64,000 bases of DNA from Sanderia malayensis (GCA_013076295.1 RQOL01000824.1:2232001-2296000), one strand, 5' to 3'. Shown: positions 1 to 13,850, counted from the first letter of the stretch. A program made the numbers and translations. The notes: generated from the letters alone by a model not told the origin.

Positions 1-3000
1 AATTAATATCAGTGCCCTGAAACTGTACTTTTTGGTGATTTTCATCAATTTCTGGCAACTTTAGTTTTGTTGAGAAAATGCTCCCATTCTTGACTTGCGC
101 ATGGGCAAGCGAGTAGATGTTGTTCAAATTTATTCCTATTTTTGACACCCTAAACTGCAAAATTTTCAAAAATGACCTCGATATTCATAATCAGTGCCTT
201 GAAACTGTACTTTTTGGTAATTTTCATCAATTTCTGGCAACTTTAGTTTTTTTGAGAAGATGCTCCCATTCTTGACTTGCGCATGGGCAAGCGAGTAGAA
301 GTTGTTCAAGTTTACTCCCACTTTTGACACCTTAAATTCCAAAAACTTTAAAAAAGACCTCGATATTCATAGTCAACGCCCGGAAATTGTACTTTTTGGT
401 GATTGTCATCAATTTTTGACAACTTTAGTCTTTTTCGAGAAGATGCTCCCATTTTTGACTCGCGCATGGGCAAGCGAGTAGATGTTGTTCAAATTTACTC
501 CCATTTTTGACACCCTAAACTGCAAAATTTTCAAAAATGACCTCGATATTCATAATCAGTGCCTTGAAACTGTACTTTTTGGTCATTTTCATCAATTTCT
601 GGCAACTTAAGTTTTTTGAGAAGATGCTCCCTTTTTTGACTCGCGCATGGGCAAGTGAGTAGGAGTTGTTCAAGTTTAGTCCCTTTTTTGACACCTTAAA
701 TTCCAAAAACTATAAAAATGACCTCGATATTCATAGTCACCGGCCGGAAATTGTACTTTTTGGTGATTTTCATCAATTTCTGACAGCTTTAGTTTTTTTC
801 GAGAAGGTGCTCCCCTTTCTGACTCCCGCATGGGCAAGCAAGTAGAAGTTGTTCAAGTTTACTCCCATTTGTGACACCTTACACTGCCAAATTTTCAAAA
901 ATGATCTCGATATTCATAATCAGCGCCCTGAAAGTGTACTTTTTGGTGATTGTCATCAATTTATGACAATTTTAGTTTTTTTCGATAACATGGCCCATTT
1001 TTGACTCGCCCATGGGCCAGCGAGTAGAAGTTGTTCAAGTTTACTACCATTCTTGACACCCTAAACTGCAAAAAATTCAAAAATGACCTAGAGTATTCAT
1101 AATCAATGCCCTGAAATTGTACTTTTTGGTGATTGTCATCAATTTCTGACAACTTTAGTTTTTTTCGAGAAGGTGCTCCCATTTCTGACTCGCGCATGGG
1201 CAAGCAAGTAGAAGTTGTTCAAGTTTACTCCCATTTGTGACACCTTACACTGCCAAATTTTCAAAAATCATCTCGATATTCATAATCAGCGCCCTGAAAT
1301 TGTACTTTTTGGTAATTTTCATCAATTTCTGGCAACTTTAGTTTTTTTGAGAAGATGCTCCCATTCTTGACTTGCGCATGGGCAAGCGAGTAGAAGTTGT
1401 TCAAGTTTACTCCCATTTTTGACACCTTAAATTCCAAAAACTTTAAAAAAGACCTCGATATTCATAGTCCGCCCGGAAATTGTACTTTTTGGTGATTGTC
1501 ATCAATTTTTGACAACTTTAGTCTTTTTCGAGAAGATGCTCCCTTTTTTGACTCGCGCATGGGCAAGCGAGTAGATGTTGTTCAAATTTACTCCCATTTT
1601 TGACACCCTAAACTGCAAAATTTTCAAAAATGACCTCGATATTCATAATCAGTGCCTTGAAACTGTACTTTTTGGTGATTTTCATCAATTTCTGCCAACT
1701 TTAGTTTTTTGAGAAGATGCTCCCTTTTTTGACTCGCGCATGGGCAAGTGAGTAGGAGTTGTTCAAGTTTAGTCCCTTTTTTGACACCCTAAATTCCAAA
1801 AATTTTAAAAATGACCTCGATATTCATAGTCACCGGCCGGAAATTGTACTTTTTGGTGATTTTCATCTATTTCTGACAGCTTTAGTTTTTTTCGAGAAGG
1901 TACTCCCATTTCTGACTCCCGCATGGGCAAGCAAATAGAAGTTGTTCAAGTTTACTCCATATGTGACACCTTACACTGCCAAATTTTCAAAAATGATCTC
2001 GATATTCATAATCAGCGCCCTGAAATTGTACTTTTTGGTGATTGTCATCAATTTATGACAATTTTAGTTTTTTTCGAGAAGATGCTCCCATCTTTGACTC
2101 GCGCATGGGCAAGCGAGTAGGTGTTGTTCAAATTTACTCCCATTTTTGACACCCTAAACTGCAAAATTTTCAAAAATGACCTCGATATTCATAATCAGTG
2201 CCTTGAAACTGTACTTTTTGGTGATTTTCATCAATTTCTGCCAACTTTAGTTTTTTGAGAAGATGCTCCCTTTTTTGACTCGCGCATGGGCAAGTGAGTA
2301 GGAGTTGTTCAAGTTTAGTCCCTTTTTTGACACCCTAAATTCCAAAAATTTTAAAAATGACCTCGATATTCATAGTCACCGGCCGGAATTTTGGTGATTT
2401 TCATCTATTTCTGACAGCTTTAGTTTTTTTCGAGAAGGTGCTCCCCTTTCTGACTCCCGCATGGGCAAGCAAGTAGATGCTGTTCAAATTTACTCCCATT
2501 TTTGACACCTAAACTGCAAAGTTTTCAAAAAAGGCCTTGATATTCAAAATCAGTGCCCTGAAACTGTTCTTTTTGGGGATTGTCATCAATTTATGACAAT
2601 TTAAGTTTTTTTCGATAACATGGTCCCATTTTTGACTCGCCCATGGGCAAGCGAGTAGAAGTTGTTCAAGTTTACTCCCATTCTTGACACCCTAAACTGC
2701 AAAATTTTCAAAAATGACCTCGATATTCATAATCAGTGCCTTGAAACTGTACTTTTTGGTAATTTTCATCAACTTCTGGCAACTTTAGTTTTTTTGAGAA
2801 GATGCTCCCATTCTTGACTTTTGCATGGGCAAGCGAGTAGAAGTTGTTCTAGTTTACTCCCACGTTTGACACCTTAAATTCCAAAAACTTTAAAAAAGAC
2901 CTCGATATTCATAGTCAACGCCCGGAAATTGTACTTTTTGGTGATTGTCATCAATTTTTGACAATTTTAGTTTTTTTCGAGAAGATGCTCCCATTTTTGA

Positions 3001-6000
3001 CTCGCGCATGGGCAAGCGAGTAGAAGTTGTTCAAGTTTACTCCCACTTTTGACACCTTAAATTCCAAAAACTTTAAAAAAGACCTCGATATTCATAGTCA
3101 ACGCCCGGAAATTGTACTTTTTGGTGATTGTCATCAATTTCTGACAGCTTTAGTTTTTTTCGAGAAGGTGCTCCCATTTTTGACTCGCGCATGGGCAAGC
3201 GAGTAGATGTTGTTCAAATTTACTCCTATTTTTGACACCCTAAACTGCAAAATTTTCAAAAATGAGCTCGATATTCATAATCAGTGCCTTGAAACTGTAC
3301 TTTTTGGTAATTTTTATCAATTTCTGGCAACTTTAGTTTTTTTGAGAAGATGCTCCCATTCTTGACTTGCGCATGGGCAAGCGAGTAGAAGTTGTTCTAG
3401 TTTACTCCCACGTTTGACACCTTAAATTCCAAAAACTTTAAAAAAGACCTCGATATTCATAGTCAACGCCCGGAAATTGTACTTTTTGGTGATTGTCATC
3501 AATTTTTGACAATTTTAGTTTTTTTCGAGAAGATGCTCCCATTTGTGACTCGCGCATGGGCAAGCGAGTAGATGTTGTTCAAATTTACTCCCATTTTTGA
3601 CACCCTAAACTGCAAAATTTTCAAAAATGACCTCGATATTCATAATCAGTGCCTTGAAACTGTACTTTTTGGTGATTTTCATCAATTTCTGGCAACTTTA
3701 ATTTTTTTGAGAAGATGCTCCCATTCTTGACTTGCGCATGGGCAAGCGAGTAGATGTTGTTCAAATTTACTCCTATTTTTGACACCCTAAACTGCAAAAT
3801 TTTCAAAAATGACCTCGATATTCATAATCAGTGCCTTGAAACTGTACTTTTTGGTAATTTTCATCAATTTCTGGCAACTTTAGTTTTTTTGAGAAGATGC
3901 TCCCATTCTTGACTTGCGCATGGGCAAGCGAGTAAAAGTTGTTCAAGTTTACTCCCACTTTTGACACATTAAATTCCAAAAACTTTAAAAAAGACCTCGA
4001 TATTCATAGTCAACGCCCGGAAATTGTACTTTTTGGTGATTGTCATCAATTTTTGACAACTTTAGTCTTTTTCGAGAAGATGCTCCCTTTTTTGACTCGC
4101 GCATGGGCAAGTGGGTAGGAGTTGTTCAAGCTTAGTCCCTTTTTTGACACCCTAAATTCCAAAAATTTTAAAAATGACCTCGATATTCATAGTCACCGGC
4201 CGTAAATTGTACTTTTTGGTGATTTTCATCAATTTCTGACAGCTTTAGTTTTTTTCGAGAAGGTGCTCCCTTTTCTGACTCCCGCATGGGCAAGGAAGTA
4301 GAAGTTGTTCAAGTTTACTCCCATTTGTGACACCTTACACTGCGAAATTTTTAAAAATGATCTCGATATTCATAATCAGCGCCCTGAAATTGTACTTTTT
4401 GGTGATTGTCTTCAATTCATGACAATTTTAGTTTTTTTCGAGAAGATGCTCCCATTTTTGACTCGCGCATGGGCAAGCGAGTAGATGTTGTTCAAATTTA
4501 CTCCTATTTTTGACAGCCTAAACTGCAAAATTTTCAAAAATGACCTGGATATTCATAATCAGTGCCTTGAAACTGTACTTTTTGGTGATTTTCATCAATT
4601 TCTGGCAACTTTAGTTTATTTCGATAAAATGCTCCCATTTTTGACTCGCGCATGGGCAGGCGAGTAGAAGTTGTTCAAATTTACTCCTATTTTTGACACC
4701 CTAAACTGCAAAATTTTCAAAATTGACCTCGATATTCATAATCAGTGCCTTGAAACTGTACTTTTTGGTAATTTTCATCAATTTCTGGCAACTTTAGTTT
4801 TTTTGAGAAGATGCTCCCATTCTTGACTTGCGCATGGGCAAGCGAGTAGAAGTTGTTCAAGTTTACTCCCACTTTTGACACATTAAATTCCAAAAACTTT
4901 AAAAAAGACCTCGATATTCATAGTCAACGCCCGGAAATTGTACTTTTTGGTGATTGTCATCAATTTTTGACAACTTTAGTCTTTTTCGAGAAGATGCTCC
5001 CATTTTTGACTCGCGCATGTGCAAGCGAGTAGATGTTGTTCAAATTTACTCCCATTTGTGACACCTTACACTGCCAAATTTTGAAAAATGATCTCGATAT
5101 TCATAATCAGCGCCCTGAAATTGTACTTTTTGGTGATTGTCATCAATTTATGACAATTTTAGTTTTTTTCGATAACATGGTCCCATTTTTGACTCGCCCA
5201 TGGGCAAGCGAGTAGAAGTTGTTCAAGTTTACTCCCATTCTTGACACCCTAAACTGCAAAAATTTCAAAAATGACCTAGAATATTCATAATCAGTGCCCT
5301 GAAATTGTACTTTTTGGTGATTGTCATCAATTTCTGACAAGTTTAGTTTTTTTCGAGAAGGTGCTCCCATTTCTGACTCGCGCATGGGCAAGCGAGTAGA
5401 AGTTGTTGAAGTTTACCTTCATTTTTGACACCTTAAATTCCAAAAATTTTAAAAATGACCTCGATATTCATAGTCACCGCCCGGAAATTGTACTTTTTGG
5501 TGATTTTCATCAATTTCTGACAACTTTAGTTTTTTTCGAGAAGGTGCTCCCATTTCTGACTCGCGCATGGGCAAGCAAGTAGAAGTTGTTCAAGTTTACC
5601 TTCATTTTTGACACCTTAAATTCCAAAAATTTTAAAAATGACCTCGATATTCATAGTCACCGCCCGGAAATTGTACTTTTTGGTGATTTTCATCTATTTC
5701 TGACAGCTTTAGTTTTTTTCGAGAAGGTTCTCCCATTTCTGACTCCCGCATGGGCAAGCAAGTAGAAGTTGTTCAAGTTTACTCCCATTTGTGACACCTT
5801 ACACTGCAAAATTTTCAAAAATGTTCTCGATATTCATAATCAGTGCCTTGAAACTGTACTTTTTGGTGATTTTCATCAATTTCTGGCAACTTTAGTTTAT
5901 TTCGATAAAATGCTCCCATTTTTGACTCGCGCATGGGCAGGCGAGTAGAAGTTGTTCAAGTTTACTCCCATTTTTGACACGTTAAACTGCAAAATTTTCA

Positions 6001-9000
6001 AAAATGGCCTCGATAATTAATATCAGTGCCCTGAAAATGTACTTTTTGGTGATTTTCATCAATTTCTGGCAACTTTAGTTTTGTTGAGAAAATGCTCCCA
6101 TTCTTGACTTGCGCATGGGCAAGCGAGTAGAAGTTGTTCTAGTTTACTCCCACTTTTGACACCTTAAATTCCAAAAACTTTTAAAAAGACCTCGATATTC
6201 ATAATCAGTGCCTTGAAACTGTACTTTTTGGTGATTTTCATCAATTTCTGGCAACTTTAGTTTTTTGAGAAGATGCTCCCTTTTTTGACTCGCGCATGGG
6301 CAAGTGAGCAGGAGTTGTTCAAGTTTAGTCCCTTTTTTGACACCTTAAATTCCAAAAATTTTAAAAATGACCTCGATATTCATAGTCACCGGCCGGAAAT
6401 TGTACTTTTTGGTGATTTTCATCAATTTCTGACAGTTTTAGTTTTTTTCGAGAAGGTGCTCCCATTTCTGACTCCCGCATGGGCAAGCAAGTAGAAGTTG
6501 TTCAAGTTTACTCCCATTTTTGACACCTAAAATGCAAAATTTTGAAAAATGATCTCGATATTCATAATCAGCGCCCTGAAATTGTACTTTTTGGTGATTG
6601 TCATCAATTTATGACAATTTTAGTTTTTTTCGATAACATGGTCCCATTTTTGACTCGCCCATGGGCAAGCGAGTAGAAGTTGTTCAAGTTTACTCCCATT
6701 CTTGACACCCTAAACTGCAAAAATTTCAAAAATGACCTAGAATATTCATAATCAGTGCCCTGAAATTGTACTTTTTGGTGATTGTCATCAATTTCTGACA
6801 AGTTTAGTTTTTTTCGAGAAGGTGCTCCCATTTCTGACTCGCGCATGGGCAAGCAAGTAGAAGTTGTTCAAGTTTACTCCCATTCTTGACACCCTAAACT
6901 GCAAAAATTTCAAAAATGACCTAGAATATTCATAATCAGTGCCCTGAAATTGTACTTTTTGGTGATTGTCATCAATTTCTGACAACTTTAGTTTTTTTCG
7001 ATGACATGGTCCCATTTTTGACTCTCCCATGTGCAAGCGAGTAGAAATTGTTCAAGTTTACTCCCTTTTTTGACACCCTAAACTGCAAAATTTTCAAAAA
7101 TGACCTCGATATTCATAATCAGTGCCTTGAAACTGTACTTTTTGGTGATTTTCATCAATTTCTGGCAACTTTAGTTTTTTTCGATAAAATGCTCCTATTT
7201 TTGACTCGCGCATGGGCAAGCAAGTAGAAGTTGTTCAAGTTTACTCCCATTTGTGACACCCTAAACTGCAAAATTTTCAAAAATGATCTCGATATTCATA
7301 ATCAGCGCCAGGAAATTGTACTTTTTGGTTGTTTTCATTAATTTCTGACAACTTTAGTTTTTTTCGAGAAGATGCTCCCATTCTTGACTCGCGCATGGGC
7401 AAGCGAGTAGAAGTTGTTGAAGTTTACTCCCATTTTTGACACCCTAAACTGCAAAATTTTCAAAAATTACCTCGATATTCATAATCAGTGCCTTGAAACT
7501 GTACTTTTTGGTAATTTTCATCAATTTCTGGCAACTTTAGTTTTTCTGAGAAGATGCTCCCATTCTTGACTTGCGCATGGGCAAGCGAGTAGAATTTGTT
7601 CTAGTTTACTCCCACTTTTGACACCTTAAATTCCAAAAACTTTAAAAAAGACCTCGATATTCATAGTCAACGCCCGGAAATTGTACTTTTTGGTGATTGT
7701 CATCAATTTTTGACAATTTTAGTTTTTTTCGAGAAGATGCTCCCATTTTTGACTCGCGCATGGGCAAGCGAGTAGATGTTGTTCAAATTTACTCCCATTT
7801 TTGACACCCTAAACTGCAAAATTTTCAAAAATGGCCTGGATAATTAAAATCAGTGCACAGAAACTGTACTTTTTGATGATTTTCATCAATTTCTGGCAAC
7901 TTTAGTTTTGTTGAGAAAATGCTCCCATTCTTGACTTGCGCATGGGCAAGCGAGTAGAAATTGTTCAAGTTTACTCCCTTTTTTGACACTTTAAATTCCA
8001 AAATTTATAAAAATGACCTCGATATTCATAGTCAACGCCCGGAAATTGTACTTTTTGGTGATTTTCATCAATTTCTGACAACTTTAGTTTTTTTCGAGAA
8101 GGTGCTCCTATTTCTGACTCGCGCATGGGCAAGCAAGTAGAAGTTGTTCAAGTTTACTCCCATTTGTGACACCTTACACTGCCAAATTTTCAAAAATGAT
8201 CTCGATATTCATAATCAGCGCCCTGAAATTGTACTTTTTGGTGATTGTCATCAATTTATGACAATTTTAGTTTTTTTCGATAACATGGTCCCATTTTTGA
8301 CTCGCCCATGGGCAAGCGAGTAGAAGTTGTTCAAGTTTACTCCCGTTCTTGACACCCTAAACTGCAACAAGTTCAAAAATGACTAGAATATTCATAATCA
8401 GTGCCCTGAAATTGTACTTTTTGGTGATTGTCATCAATTTCTGACAACTTTAGTTTTTTTCGAGAGGGTGCTCCCATTTCTGACTCCCGCATAGGCAAGC
8501 AAGTAGAAGTTGTTCAAATTTACTCCCATTTTTGACACGTTAAGCTGCAAAATTTTCAAAAATGGCCTCGATAATTAATATCAGTGCCCTGAAACTGTAC
8601 TTTTTGGTGATTTTCATCAATTTCTGGCAACTTTAGTTTTGTTGAGAAAATGCTCCCATTCTTGACTTGCGCATGGGCAAGCGAGTAGAAATTGTTCAAG
8701 TTTACTCCCTTTTTTGACACCTTAAATTCCAAAATTTTTAAAAATGACCTCGATATTCATAGTCAACGCCCGGAAATTGTACTTTTTGGTGATTGTCATC
8801 AATTTTTGACAACTTTAGTCTTTGTCGAGAAGGTGCTCCCATTTCTGACTCGCCCATGGGCAAGCGAGTAGAAGTTGTTCAAGTTTACTCCCATTTGTGA
8901 CACCCTAAACTGCAAAATTTTCAAAAATGATCTCGATATTCATAATCAGCGCCAGGAAATTGTACTTTTTGGTTGTTTTCATTAATTTCTGACAACTTTA

Positions 9001-12000
9001 GTTTTTTTCGAGAAGATGCTCCCATTCTTGACTCGCGCATGGGCAAGCGAGTAGAAGTTGTTGAAGTTTACTCCCATTTTTGACACCCTAAACTGCAAAA
9101 TTTTCAAAAATGACCTCGATATTCATAATCAGTGCCTTGAAACTGTACTTTTTGGTAATTTTCATCAATTTCTGGCAACTTTAGTTTTTCTGAGAAGATG
9201 CTCCCATTCTTGACTTGCGCATGGGCAAGCGAGTAGAATTTGTTCTAGTTTACTCCCACTTTTGACACCTTAAATTCCAAAAACTTTAAAAAAGACCTCG
9301 ATATTCATAGTCAACGCCCGGAAATTGTACTTTTTGGTGATTGTCATCAATTTTTGACAATTTTAGTTTTTTTCGAGAAGATGCTCCCATTTTTGACTCG
9401 CGCATGGGCAAGCGAGTAGATGTTGTTCAAATTTACTCCCATTTTTGACACCCTAAACTGCAAAATTTTCAAAAATGGCCTCGATAATTAAAATCAGTGC
9501 CCAGAAACTGTACTTTTTGATGATTTTCATCAATTTCTGGCAACTTTAGTTTTGTTGAGAAAATGCTCCCATTCTTGACTTGCGCATGGGCAAGCGAGTA
9601 GAAATTGTTCAAGTTTACTCCCTTTTTTGACACTTTAAATTCCAAAATTTATAAAAATGACCTCGATATTCATAGTCAACGCCCGGAAATTGTACTTTTT
9701 GGTGATTTTCATCAATTTCTGACAACTTTAGTTTTTTTCGAGAAGGTGCTCCTATTTCTGACTCGCGCATGGGCAAGCAAGTAGAAGTTGTTCAAGTTTA
9801 CTCCCATTTGTGACACCTTACACTGCCAAATTTTCAAAAATGATCTCGATATTCATAATCAGCGCCCTGAAATTGTACTTTTTGGTGATTGTCATCAATT
9901 TATGACAATTTTAGTTTTTTTCGATAACATGGTCCCATTTTTGACTCGCCCATGGGCAAGCGAGTAGAAGTTGTTCAAGTTTACTCCCATTCTTGACACC
10001 CTAAACTGCAAAAAGTTCAAAAATGACTAGAATATTCATAATCAGTGCCCTGAAATTGTACTTTTTGGTGATTGTCATCAATTTCTGACAACTTTAGTTT
10101 TTTTCGAGAGGGTGCTCCCATTTCTGACTCCCGCATAGGCAAGCAAGTAGAAGTTGTTCAAATTTACTCCCATTTTTGACACGTTAAGCTGCAAAATTTT
10201 CAAAAATGGCCTCGATAATTAATATCAGTGCCCTGAAACTGTACTTTTTGGTGATTTTCATCAATTTCTGGCAACTTTAGTTTTGTTGAGAAAATGCTCC
10301 CATTCTTGACTTGCGCATGGGCAAGCGAGTAGAAATTGTTCAAGTTTACTCCCTTTTTTGACACCTTAAATTCCAAAATTTTTAAAAATGACCTCGATAT
10401 TCATAGTCAACGCCCGGAAATTGTACTTTTTGGTGATTGTCATCAATTTTTGACAACTTTAGTTTTTTCGAGAAGGTGCTCCCATTTCTGACTCGCGCAT
10501 GGGCAAGCGAGTAGATGTTGTTCAAATTTACTCCCATTTTTGACACCTTACACTGCCAAATTTTCAAAAATGATCTCGATATTCATAATCAGCGCCCTGA
10601 AATTGTACTTTTTGGTGATTGTCATCAATTTATGACAATTTTAGTTTTTTTCGATAACATGGTCCCATTTTTGACTCGCCCATGGGCAAGCGAGTAGAAG
10701 TTGTTCAAGTTTACTCCCATTCTTGACACCCTAAACTGCAAAAAGTTCAAAAATGACTAGAATATTCATAATCAGTGCCCTGAAATTGTACTTTTTGGTG
10801 ATTGTCATCAATTTCTGACAACTTTAGTTTTTTTCGAGAGGGTGCTCCCATTTCTGACTCCCGCATAGGCAAGCAAGTAGAAGTTGTTCAAATTTACTCC
10901 CATTTTTGACACGTTAAGCTGCAAAATTTTCAAAAATGGCCTCGATAATTAATATCAGTGCCCTGAAACTGTACTTTTTGGTGATTTTCATCAATTTCTG
11001 GCAACTTTAGTTTTGTTGAGAAAATGCTCCCATTCTTGACTTGCGCATGGGCAAGCGAGTAGAAATTGTTCAAGTTTACTCCCTTTTTTGACACCTTAAA
11101 TTCCAAAATTTTTAAAAATGACCTCGATATTCATAGTCAACGCCCGGAAATTGTACTTTTTGGTGATTGTCATCAATTTTTGACAACTTTAGTTTTTTCG
11201 AGAAGGTGCTCCCATTTCTGACTCGCGCATGGGCAAGCAAGTAGAAGTTGTTCAAGTTTACTCCCATTTTTGACACGCTAAACTGCAAATTTTTCAAAAA
11301 TGGCCTCGATAATTAAAATCAGTGCCCAGAAACTGTACTTTTTGGTGATTTTCATCAATTTCTGACAACTTTAGTTTTTTTTAGAAGATGCTCCCATTCT
11401 TGACTCGCGCATGGGCAAGCGAATACATTCTGTTCAAATTTACTCCCATTTTTGACACCTAAACTGCAAAATTTTCAAAAAAGGCCTCTATATTCAAAAT
11501 CAGTGCCCTGAAACTGTTCTTTTTGGTGATTGTCATCAATTTATGACAATTTAAGTTTTTTTCCATAACATGCTCCCTTTTTTGACTCGCGCATGGGCAA
11601 GTGAGTAGGAGTTGTTCAAGTTTACTCCCATTTTTGACACCCTAAACTGCAAAAATTTCAAAAATGATCTCGATATTCATAATCAGCGCCCTGAAATGGT
11701 ACTTTTTGGTGATTTTCATCAATTTCTGACAATTTTAGTTTTTTTTCGATAAAATGCTCCCATTTTTGACTCGCGCATGGGCAGGCGAGTAGAAGTTGTT
11801 CAAGTTTACTTCCATTTTTGACAGCCTAAACTGCAAAATTCTCCAAAATGGCCTCAATATTCAAAATCAGTGCCCTGAAACTGTACTTTTTGGTGATTTT
11901 CATCAATTTCTGACAACCTTAGTTTTTTTTAGAAGATGCTCCCTTTCTTGACTCGCGCATGGGCAAGCGAATACATTCTGTTCAAATTTACTCCCATTTT

Positions 12001-12800
12001 TGACACCTAAACTGCAAAATTTTCAAAAAAGGCCTCGATATTCAAAATCAGTGCCCTGAAACTGTTCTTTCCTGGTGATTGTCATCAATTTATGACAATT
12101 TTAGTTTTTTTCAATAACTTGCTCCCATATCTGAGTCGCGCATGGGCAAGCGAGTAGAAGTTGTTCAAGTTTACTCCCATTTGTGACACCTTACACTGCC
12201 AAATTTTCAAAAATGATTTCGATATTCATAATCAGCGCCCTGAAATTGTACTTTTTGGTGATTGTCATCAATTTCTGACAACTTCTGTTTTTTTCGAGAA
12301 GATGCTCCCATTCTTGACTCGCGCATGGGCAAGCGAGTAGAAGTTGTTGAAGTTTACTCCCATTTTTGACACCTTAAATTCCAAAATTTTCAAAAATGGC
12401 CTCAATATTCAAAATCAGTGCCCTCAAACTGTACTTTTTGGTGATTTTCATCAATTTCTGGCAACTTTAGTTTTTTTGAGAAGATGCTCCCATTCTTGAC
12501 TTGCGCATGGGCAAGCGAGTAGAAGTTGTTCAAATTTACTCCCATTTTTGACACCTTAAATTCCAAAATTTTTAAAAATGAGCTCGATATTCATAGTAAA
12601 CGCCCGGAAATTGTACTTTTTGGTGATTTTCATCAATTTCTGACAATTTTAGTTTTTTTTGAGAAGATGCTCCCATTCTTGACTTGCGCATGGGCAAGCG
12701 AGTAGAAGTTGTTCAAGTTTACTCCCATTTTTGACACCTTAAATTCCAAAATTTACAAAAATGATTTCGATATTCATAATCAGCGTTTATAAACTGTACT
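1..12800. repeat. Satellite array, about 182-bp monomer, about 70 copies
   Basis: A head-to-tail array of a monomer of roughly 180-184 bp fills the first 12.8 kb and is cut by the window's left edge. The most constant part of each copy is a GC-richer core, GCGCATGGGCAAGCGAGTAG, in an otherwise AT-rich unit that also carries GTACTTTTTGGTGATT and CTCGATATTCATAATCAG. Example core positions are 111, 293, 476 and 657, giving steps of 181-183 bp. Copies differ by point changes and small indels, and blocks of monomers are themselves repeated (for example 7327 and 8971 share a rare variant 1,644 bp apart). The last copies before 12800 are the most diverged, as expected at an array edge. Short open frames on both strands recur with the monomer and are not genes. 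Confidence 0.97.
7220..10500. repeat. Higher-order repeat: 1,644-bp block (9 monomers) in tandem
   Basis: Monomers at about 7220-8860 and 8866-10500 correspond one to one. The rare variant GGTTGTTTTCATTAATTTCT appears at 7327 and again at 8971, and the same order of variant monomers follows each. The step of 1,644 bp equals nine monomers of 182.7 bp. A further four-monomer duplication of 729 bp places the variant GACACGTTAAGCTGC near 10180 and again near 10909. An eight-monomer shift of 1,461 bp links 5143-5391 to 6604-6852. These point to recent unequal exchange within the array. Confidence 0.85.
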
Positions 12801-13259
12801 TTATGGTGACTGTTTATCCTCTTAACACGAGGTTTACCTTTTTCAGACCTGCAGCTTTTTGCACGAAAATTGGATAATACCAGTCGGTATACCAGCTGCA
12901 TTTATTGCAGCTACCTTCCAGCTATGTTTATCAAACAACTCTAAATATTATAAACTAACTTTCAGTTGTCTAGAACATGTCATAAACTGCACCTTCCCCT
13001 CTTCTACCTTATTCGTGTTGAAGCACATCCATAAATTGAAAAACGTCACCCTTCGCGAAATAGTTTTCTTAAAAATTCGTTATATCGAGGGTATTTGTGG
13101 TCAGGGGATCGGAAGTTTGGTTCGTAATAACGAATGTTTGTTATATCCAGGGTTCGTTATACAGGGAGTATTTACAGTAGGATTTATTTCCCAGAATCCA
13201 AGGGACCGGAATTTTAGTTCGTAATAGCGGGAAGTTTGTTATAAGCGGGGTTCGTTATA
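12801..13259. mobile_element. Decayed pogo/Tigger-like DNA transposon, left part
   Basis: After the satellite the sequence becomes unrelated. From about 13070 it carries repeated variants of TTCGTTATAGCGGG, such as TTCGTTATATCGAGGG, GTTCGTTATACAGGG and GTTCGTTATAGCGGGATT. Tandem variants of this kind are typical of the inner side of pogo/Tigger terminal repeats. The terminal bases continue after an inserted hAT element at 13851-13856 (CCACTG followed by TA). I see no transposase and no matching left terminus, so this is a fragment. No host gene is recognisable between 12800 and 13260. Confidence 0.55.
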
Positions 13260-13850
13260 GCGGGATTCATAGGCGTAGACTTTGGGGGGGCTCGGGGGCT
13301 CAAGCCCCTCCTGGGTCCTTCTCAGGGGGGGTTGCGCCCCCCCTGAGAAATTAACGGTCCATTCAATCATTTAGCTGTTGCTGTATCCGTTAGATGTTGC
13401 TTTGGGAAGTAGAAATTTCTCACTAACTTTCACAACTCAGATCTTTGAGATAACAAACACCCTGTTGTTAGCCGACACCGGAATTTCTATTATAAATTAT
13501 AAGAGTGTCTCAAGTTGTACAGCAGAAAGATCATTCTCAGGCCTAAGGCGATTAAAAAGTTACCTGAGATCAAAAATGTCTCAAGAGCGACTGAACACCG
13601 TTGCGATTATGAACGTTCACAAAGATGACGTTATGCATTTTTTGACCGATGAACTTATGAATTCTTTTGTAAATAAAAATACTCTTAGAAAGAATACGTT
13701 TTGGGTACCCAAGTAGAAAGGTTACTGCTTAAACTGATATTACTTTTTTGTTTGTTTCCCGTATCATAAGAAACCCAGAATGAAGTTTCCAAAAAAATTC
13801 CACTTGAGCCCCCCCTGGAGAAAATATAACTCTACGCCTATGGCGGGATT
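13260..13850. mobile_element. Internally deleted hAT element with 8-bp target duplication
   Basis: The element spans 13268-13842 (575 bp). It begins CATAGGCGTAGA and ends TCTACGCCTATG, a perfect 12-bp terminal inverted repeat, with G-rich/C-rich runs just inside both ends. The 8-bp duplication GCGGGATT flanks it at 13260-13267 and 13843-13850, the size expected of hAT. It carries only the C-terminal part of a transposase (13378-13716), so it cannot move by itself. It sits inside the terminal repeat of a pogo/Tigger-like element, which makes it the younger insertion. Confidence 0.9.
13378..13716 (+). pseudogene. hAT transposase C-terminal remnant (dimerisation domain)
   Basis: An open frame of about 110 codons, without a convincing ATG, contains the motif ERSFSGLRRLKSYLR followed by MSQERLN. 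This is the signature of the hAT-family C-terminal dimerisation region found in ZMYM/TTF-type transposases. The BED zinc finger, the RNase-H-like catalytic core and the first catalytic acidic residues are absent, so only the tail of the enzyme remains. It ends with a stop at 13714-13716 inside the element. Inferred to be non-functional. Confidence 0.85.

Noticed and set aside
515..11297. Repeated 60-80 codon open frames in the satellite, both strands
   Set aside because: They recur with the monomer, overlap on opposite strands, break at monomer boundaries and show no protein family features.
1..12800. CRISPR-like repeat-spacer array
   Set aside because: The whole 182-bp unit repeats, without short conserved repeats alternating with unique spacers, and the genome is eukaryotic.
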